Source: Pararhizobium sp. (lineage in GTDB: Bacteria > Pseudomonadota > Alphaproteobacteria > Rhizobiales > Rhizobiaceae). Taken from it: a stretch of 64,000 nt of DNA. The position numbers and the translations under genes were made by a program. A model generated the notes under the pieces. It worked only from the letters and a program-made list of their open reading frames with translations. It was not told where the DNA came from and ran no database searches. Of the stretch, positions 36,001 through 42,935 are shown piece by piece. The stretch's first letter is position 1. Every line of letters begins with the position of its first letter. Where the stretch lies: the NCBI GenBank assembly GCA_030655075.1, contig JAURWE010000058.1, positions 379,991-443,990 on the forward strand, written 5' to 3'.

Positions 36001-36542
36001 TGTCGCTGAAAGCGCACCCGGTCTCTTTCCTGCGCGAGCGCTACCGGCAGATGCGGATATTGTCCTCGAAAGAGCTGTTTTCCATGCGGCACAATCAACA
36101 GGCCAGTGTCGCCGGCGTCGTGCTTGTCCGCCAGAGGCCGGGCACCGCCAAGGGCGTCGTCTTCATGACGCTGGAAGACGAGACCGGCATCGTCAATATC
36201 GTTGTCTGGAAGAAAGTCCTGCAGCAGTTTCGCAAGGTGGTGATGCGCTCCCGGCTGGTGCAGGTGAAGGGCGTCGTCCAGCGTAAGGACGACATCATCC
36301 ATATTGTCGCCCGCGAACTGATCGATCTCACCGGCGATCTCGATCTTCTATCAGACGACACCTTGCCCGAATCCCTCGCTAGAGGCGATGAGATTGCGCG
36401 TCCGGCGCCGGAAAATGCCCATCTGCGTCCGAGGGGCAAGGGGCAAGCCAGTGCCGTGCAAAACCCGGCCGATCCTCCGGCCCTGCGCCATCGCCATCCC
36501 CGCGATGTCCGCATCATTCCCAAGAGCCGCGATTTTCACTGA
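33030..36542 (+). CDS. dnaE2: Error-prone DNA polymerase DnaE2 (ImuC)
   Basis: C-family DNA polymerase of 1170 residues that performs damage-induced mutagenic synthesis with ImuA and ImuB. The N-terminal PHP domain starts at about 28 (YVELQCTSNFSFLRGASH); the polymerase palm has PPDIDIDFEHERREEV with the catalytic aspartates, and HLSQHVGGFVL follows. The C-terminal OB fold (about 1000-1090) is present. Residues 218-390 contain a longer linker than some homologues (EKEERERQKAREARKKQ is a charged insertion in the PHP domain near residue 89). The last 60 residues are polar and probably disordered. It is the last gene of the LexA-controlled operon. Confidence 0.95.
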   Translation: MSRPPENPPIPFKIPAAVKPKNPPQPAPPYVELQCTSNFSFLRGASHPGELVLQARALGHPGIGIADRNTLAGVVRAHRGVREMFEKEERERQKAREARKKQAGEQGLPTDDAEEPLPLFQLLVGARLETMDGFSCLCYPRDRAAYGRLCRLLTRGKIAADKGECHIGFDDILEHAEGQLFIALPPDTIAGDALQAFEEKVLRLRAVTGKDLWLAIKHLYQGDDRARCFQLAALARRLSIALIATNDVHYHHPDRRPLQDVVTCIREKCTIPEAGFRLAANAERHLKPAWEMARLFADFPDAIANVARFRARCSFNLLELAYNYPNEPVPPGKTAQEHLEYLAWSKGDAFYKGRMPDKIRASLVRELAIIKQLNYAQYFLTVHDIVAFAKGEGILCQGRGSAANSTVCFCLGVTAVDPMDSQLLFERFLSADRKEPPDIDIDFEHERREEVIQHIYKRYGRKRAALAATVISYRPRSAVREVGKVMGLSEDVTSALANTVWGSWGDEIPESQVKQIGLDLEDPHLKRTLDLTKELLGFPRHLSQHVGGFVLTQDLLEELVPIGNAAMEERTFIEWDKDDIDELKIMKVDILALGMLTCIAKCFVMIKQHYGLEWDLATIKAGDEATYDMLCRADAIGVFQVESRAQMNMLPRLKPREYYDLVIEVAIVRPGPIQGDMVHPYLRRRDKLEQVFYPSPAKEHGEPDELKNILKRTLGVPLFQEQAMQIAIDAAKFDGKQANQLRRAMATFRNVGTIGTLEDEMVSRMIARGYDPDFSKRCFDQIKGFGEYGFPESHAASFAILVYASAWIKCHFPDVFCAALLNSQPMGFYAPAQIVRDAREHDIEVRPADVNFSFWDNTLEENHDGSHAVRLGLRQIDGLSKADFTRKDDKEPKRFLELRADHGGFCTLEELRRCTKLPLSVLERLASADALRSLGLDRRQGLWAVRGLMSDHQMPLFDLAGADPSGPDADVVLPAMRLSEHVVADYQTHRMSLKAHPVSFLRERYRQMRILSSKELFSMRHNQQASVAGVVLVRQRPGTAKGVVFMTLEDETGIVNIVVWKKVLQQFRKVVMRSRLVQVKGVVQRKDDIIHIVARELIDLTGDLDLLSDDTLPESLARGDEIARPAPENAHLRPRGKGQASAVQNPADPPALRHRHPRDVRIIPKSRDFH

Positions 36543-36752
36543 GACAACATGCAAGAAAACGGCTTCCAGGGCAGCCATTCCTGCAAGAAATCTCTCATGA
36601 CAACAGTACAATTTACCCGGATCAGCGCTCTCCATGAGGCAATGCTATAAAATCGCCGGTGCGTCTTAGCAAAACTTGCAGCCCTTCCCTCCGCTCTGTA
36701 ACGCCAAGCCGCCGGTCATTCCGGACATTTCGATCTGCCCGGGAGGTGCGCC

Positions 36753-37607
36753 ATGCCGATACAGTCTTTCACTCTCATCCTGTCCTGCGATGACAAGCCG
36801 GGCATCGTCGCGGCCGTCACCACGGAACTCGCTGCCATCGGCGCCAACATCGCCGAAAGCAACCAGTTCTGGGACCAGCAGACAAACCGCTTCTTCATGC
36901 GCATCGCCTTCCGCCTGCCCGAGGGCAAGAGCCGTGATGACATCGAGCGCGCCATCAAGCCTGCCGCCGATCGTTTCGAGATGAAGACGGCGATTGCAGA
37001 CGGTGCGCGCAAGCCGCGCATGGTCGTGCTCGTGTCGAAGTTCGACCACGCCCTGCTGCATCTGCTCTACCAGATCCGCGTCGGCTGGCTCGATGCCGAG
37101 GTTGTTGCCATCGTTTCCAACCACGAAGACAGCCACCGCACGGCCGATCTCGAAAACATTCCCTATCACTGCTGGAAAGTCGACAAGACCAACAAAGCCG
37201 AACAGGAGGAAAAGCTGCTGCGGCTGGTCGAGGAAACCGGTGCCGATCTCGTCGTTCTCGCCCGCTACATGCAGGTGTTTTCCGACACGCTATCGCGCCG
37301 TCTCTATGGCAAGGCGATCAACATCCATCACTCGTTCCTGCCGAGCTTCAAGGGCGCCAAGCCCTATCACCAGGCTTTCGATCGCGGCGTCAAGCTGATC
37401 GGCGCGACGGCCCATTATGTCACGGCGGATCTGGATGAGGGCCCGATCATAGAGCAGGAAACCGACCGGGTCACCCATGCGCTGAGCGCCGACGATTTCG
37501 TCGCCACCGGCCGCGATATCGAAAGCCGGGTGCTTGCCCGCGCCGTCAAGCTGCATATGGAAAATCGGGTCATGCTGAACGGTCACAAGACCGTGGTCTT
37601 CCGCTAG
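36753..37607 (+). CDS. purU: Formyltetrahydrofolate deformylase
   Basis: Hydrolyses 10-formyltetrahydrofolate to formate and tetrahydrofolate, balancing one-carbon pools and feeding purine synthesis. The 284-residue protein has an N-terminal ACT domain (about 6-85) and a formyltransferase-like catalytic domain with NIHHSFLPSFKGAKPY and a downstream GATAHYV segment. GGGAGG precedes the start. The 210 bases upstream hold a TATAAA hexamer at 36646 but no recognisable riboswitch. Confidence 0.95.
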   Translation: MPIQSFTLILSCDDKPGIVAAVTTELAAIGANIAESNQFWDQQTNRFFMRIAFRLPEGKSRDDIERAIKPAADRFEMKTAIADGARKPRMVVLVSKFDHALLHLLYQIRVGWLDAEVVAIVSNHEDSHRTADLENIPYHCWKVDKTNKAEQEEKLLRLVEETGADLVVLARYMQVFSDTLSRRLYGKAINIHHSFLPSFKGAKPYHQAFDRGVKLIGATAHYVTADLDEGPIIEQETDRVTHALSADDFVATGRDIESRVLARAVKLHMENRVMLNGHKTVVFR

Positions 37608-37623
37608 GAAAAACGGGGCATTT

Positions 37624-38232
37624 TCAGGCGCGAAAACCGTCAAAAAGCCGGGCGAGGCCGGTCTCGCCCTCGCTCACCAGGTCGAACCGCATGCCGAACA
37701 GCAGCCAGTTCGTGCAGAGCCCCTTGACCATCCAGAAGAAACACCGCGCCGCCGTCTGCGGCGTCCAGCTGGCGCGCAGCTGTCCCTTGTCGCGGGCAAG
37801 GCCAAAGGCATCGGTCAATTCCTGCATGTGCATGGCTTCGGTTTCCAGCTGCTTGTCGAGAACGACAGCAAGATCGCCGCGATAGTCGCAGCGCAGGATG
37901 ATCGTGAAAATCCTCTGCCGTCTTTCGTCAGCCGCAAAGGCACGCAGCCAGTTGGTCGCCGTCTGCTCGATGAGCTTCAGCGTATCGGCGTTACGATCGG
38001 CCAGACCATCACCGATCAGGTCGTCCTGCGGCATCGGTGCCGAATTGTAGAGTTCGAGAAAAAGATCGGTCTTGTTGGCGAAATGCCAGTAGATCGCGCC
38101 GCGGGTCACACCGGCGGCATTGGCGACATCTTCGAGTGTCGTGTTGGGCACGCCCTTCAGCGAAAAAACCTCCTCGGCAGCGTAAAGGATGCGCTGGCGT
38201 GTCTCTTCCGCTTCGGCTTTGGTTCGTCGCAT
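37624..38232 (-). CDS. TetR family regulator of the adjacent RND pump
   Basis: A 202-residue AcrR-like repressor. The N-terminal helix-turn-helix is clear (TLEDVANAAGVTRGAIYWHF at 33-52), and the C-terminal ligand-binding domain is diverse, as in the family. I chose the ATG at 38232 with GGGAGG before it over 38286. It lies 55 bases after the RND gene on the same strand, so it is probably the last gene of the pump operon and represses it from the palindrome at 42762. Efflux regulators are more often divergent from the pump; here the downstream position implies autoregulation. Confidence 0.9.
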   Translation of the reverse strand: MRRTKAEAEETRQRILYAAEEVFSLKGVPNTTLEDVANAAGVTRGAIYWHFANKTDLFLELYNSAPMPQDDLIGDGLADRNADTLKLIEQTATNWLRAFAADERRQRIFTIILRCDYRGDLAVVLDKQLETEAMHMQELTDAFGLARDKGQLRASWTPQTAARCFFWMVKGLCTNWLLFGMRFDLVSEGETGLARLFDGFRA

Positions 38233-38287
38233 GGGCACCTCCCGTCGCAAATCCGGCCGGTGGTGACCGGCCGGTTTGCTTCGCATT

Positions 38288-41200
38288 TTATTCCGCAGGC
38301 GTTGCGGCTGGTTCTTGCGTGTCCTTTACAGGCTCTTCCCGTCTGCGGCCAAACAGCTTGGCGATGAAGACGAAGAACACCGGAACGAAGAAGATCGCCA
38401 GGATCGTTGCCGAAATCATCCCGCCCATGACGCCGGTGCCGATGGCGCGCTGGCTGCCGGAGCTGGCACCGGTGGCAATCGCCAGCGGCAGCACACCCAG
38501 CGTGAAGGCGAGCGACGTCATCAGGATCGGCCGGAAGCGAAGGTGCGAGGCCTCGATCGTGGCTTCGAGCAGCGACTTGCCGCTCTCCCTCAGCTCCTTG
38601 GCGAACTCGATGATCAGGATGGCATTCTTCGCCGAAAGCCCGATGATCGCAATCAGTCCGACCTTGAAGTACACGTCGTTCGGCATGTCGCGCAGCATCA
38701 CGGCCAGAACCGAGCCGATGACGCCGAGCGGCACCACCATCATGACCGAGACCGGAATGGTCCAGCTTTCATAGAGCGCCGCCAGGCAGAGGAAGATCAG
38801 CAGGCAGGAGATCGCCACAAGCAGCGGCGCCTGCGTGCCAGAGGCGATTTCTTCGCGTGACTGGCCCGTCCACTCGTAGCCGAAGCCCGGAGGCAGCTGT
38901 CCGGCAAGCCGTTCCATTTCGGCAATCGCCTCGCCCGACGAGAAGCCGGGATTGCTCTGGCCGCTGATGCGGATCGACGGATAGCCATTGTAGCCGATCG
39001 TCTGCGTCGGGCCACTCTCCCATTCGATACGGGAGAAGGCCGACATCGGCACCATGCCGCCATTGCTGTTGCGCACATTGAGCTTCAACAGGTCGGCGGT
39101 CTGCATCCGCTTGTCTTCGTCGGCCTGAACGGTTACCCGCTGAAGCCGTCCGGCATTCGGGAAGTCGTTGACGTAGGACGAACCGAGATTGGTCGAGATC
39201 GTGCTGTTGATATCGGTAAAGGCAACACCGAACGTGTTGGCCTTCTCGCGGTCGATGATCAGGCTCACCTGCGCCGCGTCGGGAAGGCCATCGACGCGAA
39301 CGCCCGAGACGATCTTGCTTTGTGACGCGAGACCGAGCAGCTGGTCACGCGCTGCTGCGAGCGCCGCCTGCCCCTGTCCGCCGCGATCCTGCAGGCGGAA
39401 GGCGAAGCCGTTGGTGGTACCGAGGCCCTGGATCGGAGGCGGCGAAAGCGCAAAGCTGATCGCATCCCTGATCTGGCTCATCGCCATGCTTGCGCGCCCT
39501 GCAATCGACGCCGCCGAATTGTTGGCGTCGCGTTCGCTCCAGTCCTTCAGCGTCACGAAGGCAAGACCGGCATTCTGGCCCGTTCCCGAGAAGCTGAAAC
39601 CGCTGATGGCAATGATGCGATCGACAGCACTTTCCGTGGCAAAGATGCTTTCCGCCTGTTCGATGACCTCGGTCGTGCGGTTGCCCGTCGCTTCCGAGGG
39701 TAGCTGCATGCTGACGATGACGAAACCCTGATCTTCGTCCGGCAGGAACGATGATGGCAGCTGCATGAAAAGGTAGACGAGGCCGCCGACGATGACGACA
39801 TAGACCAGCATGAACCGGCCCGTGCGCTTGATCAGCCCGCCCACCACGCCGCTATAGCCATGCGAAGCCCGGTCGAAGCCGCGGTTGAACCAGCCGAAGA
39901 AACCGCGTTTGGTCTGATGGTGACCCTTGGGCACCTGTTTCAGGAAGCTGGCGCAGAGTGCCGGCGTCAGCGACAGCGCCAGAAGCGCCGAGAACAGGAT
40001 CGAGACCACCATGGTCAGACTGAACTGGCGGTAGATGACGCCAACGGCGCCGGGGAAGAACGCCATCGGAATGAACACGGCCGACAGCACCAGCGTGATG
40101 CCGATGACGGCGCCGGTGATCTGTTTCATTGCCTTCTTGGTCGCTTCCTTCGGCGTCAATCCTTCTTCCGACATGATGCGTTCGACGTTTTCGACGACGA
40201 TGATCGCATCGTCGACGAGAATGCCGATCGCCAGAACCATGCCGAACATGGTCAGAACATTGATCGAGAACCCCATCGCCAGCATTGCCGCGCAGGTTCC
40301 CAGCAACGCCACCGGCACGACAAGCGTCGGAATGATCGTGTAGCGGATGTTCTGCAGGAACAGGAACATCACCAGGAACACCAGCGCCACGGCCTCGAGC
40401 AGTGTGTGCAGAACCTTCTCGATCGAAATCGCCACGAAAGGCGATGTATCGTACGGGATCGCATATTCCACGCCTGCCGGAAAGAAGCGGGCAAGCTCTT
40501 CCATGCGGGCCTGAATGGCCTTGGATGTGTTGAGCGCATTGCCTGAAGGCGTCAACTGCACGCCGATGGCGGCGGACGGCTTGCCGTTGAGGCGTGTCGA
40601 GAAGCTGTAGTCCTGGCCGCCGATTTCGATGCGCGCAACGTCGCGCAGGCGCACGGCAGAACCGTCCTTGTTGGCGCGCAGAACGATCGAGCCGAATTCT
40701 TCGGCCGAGGTCAGCTGGCCTTTGACCAGAACCGGGGCGCTGATCTGCTGGCTGATCGGGTTGGGCTGTGCGCCGATGCTGCCGGATGCGATCTGGGCGT
40801 TCTGTGCCTGGATGGCGGCAGTCACGTCACCGGTCGTCAGGTTGAGGCCGAGCAGCTTGTCCGGATCGAGCCATATGCGCATCGACCGTTCCGTGGCAAA
40901 CAGCTGCGCGCGGCCGACACCCTCGACACGCTGGATTTCGGCCAGCACGTTGCGGCTGAGATAGTCGCCGAGGCTAACGGCGTCCATTGTGCCGTCGGTC
41001 GAAGTCAGGGCGATGATCATCAGGAAGCCCGAACCGGCCTCTTCGACCTGAATGCCCTGCTGTTTGACCGAATCGGGAAGGCGCGGCTCGACGCGGCGCA
41101 CACGGTTCTGCACGTCGACGGCGGCATTGCCGGAATCGGTGCCCGGCGCAAAAATAACATCGATCCCGACGGATCCGGCAGCGCTCGAGGTCGACTCGAA

Positions 41201-41431
41201 ATACTGCATGCCTTCGATGCCGTTGAGTTCGTTTTCAATCAGGCGCGTGACGCTCTGATAGGTCTCTTGCGACGAGGCGCCCGGATAGGCCGTGTTGATG
41301 GTGATCTGCGGCGGAGCGACATTCGGATACTGTGAAATCGGCAGAAGCGGGATCGAGATGATCCCCCCGATCATGATGAAGATGGCGACGACCCAGGCGA
41401 AGATCGGCCGGTCGATAAAGAAACTAGGCAT
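38288..41431 (-). CDS. RND multidrug efflux permease (HAE1, AcrB/MexB type)
   Basis: Proton-driven inner-membrane exporter of hydrophobic compounds. The 1047-residue length and the twofold repeat of a membrane helix, a large periplasmic loop and a bundle are typical. It shows MPSFFIDRPIFAWV at the N terminus, and GILVDDAIIVVENVERIM in helix 4, where the two adjacent Asp relay protons. It is 11 bases after the membrane-fusion gene. No outer-membrane channel gene is adjacent, so a TolC-like partner must be encoded elsewhere. Substrates cannot be read from sequence. Confidence 0.96.
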   Translation of the reverse strand: MPSFFIDRPIFAWVVAIFIMIGGIISIPLLPISQYPNVAPPQITINTAYPGASSQETYQSVTRLIENELNGIEGMQYFESTSSAAGSVGIDVIFAPGTDSGNAAVDVQNRVRRVEPRLPDSVKQQGIQVEEAGSGFLMIIALTSTDGTMDAVSLGDYLSRNVLAEIQRVEGVGRAQLFATERSMRIWLDPDKLLGLNLTTGDVTAAIQAQNAQIASGSIGAQPNPISQQISAPVLVKGQLTSAEEFGSIVLRANKDGSAVRLRDVARIEIGGQDYSFSTRLNGKPSAAIGVQLTPSGNALNTSKAIQARMEELARFFPAGVEYAIPYDTSPFVAISIEKVLHTLLEAVALVFLVMFLFLQNIRYTIIPTLVVPVALLGTCAAMLAMGFSINVLTMFGMVLAIGILVDDAIIVVENVERIMSEEGLTPKEATKKAMKQITGAVIGITLVLSAVFIPMAFFPGAVGVIYRQFSLTMVVSILFSALLALSLTPALCASFLKQVPKGHHQTKRGFFGWFNRGFDRASHGYSGVVGGLIKRTGRFMLVYVVIVGGLVYLFMQLPSSFLPDEDQGFVIVSMQLPSEATGNRTTEVIEQAESIFATESAVDRIIAISGFSFSGTGQNAGLAFVTLKDWSERDANNSAASIAGRASMAMSQIRDAISFALSPPPIQGLGTTNGFAFRLQDRGGQGQAALAAARDQLLGLASQSKIVSGVRVDGLPDAAQVSLIIDREKANTFGVAFTDINSTISTNLGSSYVNDFPNAGRLQRVTVQADEDKRMQTADLLKLNVRNSNGGMVPMSAFSRIEWESGPTQTIGYNGYPSIRISGQSNPGFSSGEAIAEMERLAGQLPPGFGYEWTGQSREEIASGTQAPLLVAISCLLIFLCLAALYESWTIPVSVMMVVPLGVIGSVLAVMLRDMPNDVYFKVGLIAIIGLSAKNAILIIEFAKELRESGKSLLEATIEASHLRFRPILMTSLAFTLGVLPLAIATGASSGSQRAIGTGVMGGMISATILAIFFVPVFFVFIAKLFGRRREEPVKDTQEPAATPAE

Positions 41432-41442
41432 CGATCAGACCC

Positions 41443-42636
41443 TCACTTCGCAGTTTCGGCGGGCTTCGCCTCAGCGCCGGCAGGTGCTTGTTCGCCCGGC
41501 TTCTTCCAGTCCGACGGAACGACCTTGGCGCCGGGTCCAATCTTCTGGAAGCCTTCGACGATGACCTTTTCGCCGGCCTTCAGGCCGTCCGAGATGATCC
41601 AGCGATCGCCGACCACCTGGGCCGCCTTGACCGGGCGCAGTTCGGTCGTATCGTCAGCCTTGACGACATAGACCTGCGCCTGGCCGGCCGTATCGCGCTG
41701 AACCGCCTGTGTCGGTACCGCGATGGCGTTCTTCTCGACACCCTGTTCGACCCGGACGCGCACATACATGCCCGGCAGCAGGTCGCCGTCCGGATTGGGG
41801 AACTCGCCGCGCAGCGTCACTTGGCCGGTGCTCTCGTCAACGGCAGCTTCGGAAAACAGCAGGCGCCCGCTGTGTTTGTATTCAGTGCCGTCATCCATCA
41901 CGAGATAGACCTTGGCTTCAGCCTTGGTGTCATCGGCCAGCGCACCGTCGGCCAGCGCCTTGCGCAGACGGATGAGGTCGGTGGCCGATTGCGTGAAGTC
42001 GGCATAGACAGGGTCGAGCTGCTGGATAGTCGCAAGATTTTCCGACCCGTTCGCGCTGACCAGAGCGCCTTCGGTGATCAGCGCCCGGCCGATCCGGCCG
42101 CTGATCGGTGCCGTCACGCTGGCATACTGAAGATTGAGCTGGGCTGTCGCCACGCCTGCTTCGGCAATGGAGACGTCGGCATCCGCCTGCGCCAGAAGTG
42201 CCACGGCATCGTCCAGCTGCTGTCCCGTCGAGACATTTGCCTTGCGCAGCTGTCCCTGGCGGTCTGCCGTCTGCTTGGCCTGCATCTGTACGGCCTTGGC
42301 GCGGCGCAGCGTGCCCTCGGCACTGGCGACCTGAACCTGGAAGGAGGCCGGATCGATCCGGTAGAGCACGTCGCCTTCCTTGACCATCGATCCCTGTTCG
42401 AAAACACGCTGGACGACGATGCCGGTCACCCGTGGCCGGACCTCGGCAACGCGGGTTGCCGCAATACGGCCGGGAAGCTCGTTGGTGATCGCCAGCGATT
42501 CCGTCGCCGTCGTGATGACGGAAACTTGGGACGGCGGAAAGGCGGGTGCTGCCTGCTGGCCCTCACCTTCCTGGCAGCCGGCAAGCGCCAGAAGCGAGGA
42601 TAGCGCGATGATCGTGATCGGTCTTTTCAGGGTCAT
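41443..42636 (-). CDS. RND efflux periplasmic adaptor (membrane fusion protein)
   Basis: A 397-residue adaptor linking the RND pump to an outer-membrane channel. It has a lipoprotein signal (LALAGC, Cys21), a barrel-sandwich lipoyl half (GTRVAEVRPRVTGIV region), an alpha-hairpin of about 60 residues, the second lipoyl half and a beta-barrel domain, and an Ala/Pro/Lys-rich tail. I chose the ATG at 42636 because it directly precedes the signal; 42804 would add 56 unrelated residues that run through the operator. It is the first gene of the pump-TetR operon. Confidence 0.94.
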   Translation of the reverse strand: MTLKRPITIIALSSLLALAGCQEGEGQQAAPAFPPSQVSVITTATESLAITNELPGRIAATRVAEVRPRVTGIVVQRVFEQGSMVKEGDVLYRIDPASFQVQVASAEGTLRRAKAVQMQAKQTADRQGQLRKANVSTGQQLDDAVALLAQADADVSIAEAGVATAQLNLQYASVTAPISGRIGRALITEGALVSANGSENLATIQQLDPVYADFTQSATDLIRLRKALADGALADDTKAEAKVYLVMDDGTEYKHSGRLLFSEAAVDESTGQVTLRGEFPNPDGDLLPGMYVRVRVEQGVEKNAIAVPTQAVQRDTAGQAQVYVVKADDTTELRPVKAAQVVGDRWIISDGLKAGEKVIVEGFQKIGPGAKVVPSDWKKPGEQAPAGAEAKPAETAK

Positions 42637-42761
42637 GGGTCTTTTCCACAAACTACGGATGAGTGGCGGGTCCGGTATGGATCGGCCGCGCCAGCTGGCA
42701 ATTTCGATGAGGTTCTGTTTCTGGCCTGTGGGAAGCGGGTAACCCGGTGGCCGGAATTTAT

Positions 42762-42779
42762 ACAGACATGCGTGTATGT
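42762..42779. promoter_or_regulatory. Candidate TetR-family operator for the RND pump operon
   Basis: An 18-base palindrome ACAGACATGCGTGTATGT with two mismatched pairs, of the TGTATGT/ACATACA type seen in AcrR-like operators. On the coding strand it lies next to TATAAA, so a bound repressor would block the promoter. It is 126 bases before the adaptor start. The flanking 42637-42935 region holds no gene. Confidence 0.7.
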
Positions 42780-42935
42780 TAATATCCGCCCGCCGGTTTG
42801 GCAATCGCCGGGCTTGAAATATTTGCTGCGCCGCAAACGACTACTTTAGTCGCCCCGCATGCGGCGAGTATGACACTGCCGCGAAGCCTTTATCAACCCG
42901 CTCGCGCCACGAGGTGCCTTGAACGTGATCCACCC

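Noticed and set aside
35112..36302. 396-codon frame antisense to the end of dnaE2
   Set aside because: A shadow frame produced by high GC at third positions.
36543..36752. Folate or glycine riboswitch before purU
   Set aside because: The 210-base leader shows no conserved riboswitch core that I can identify.
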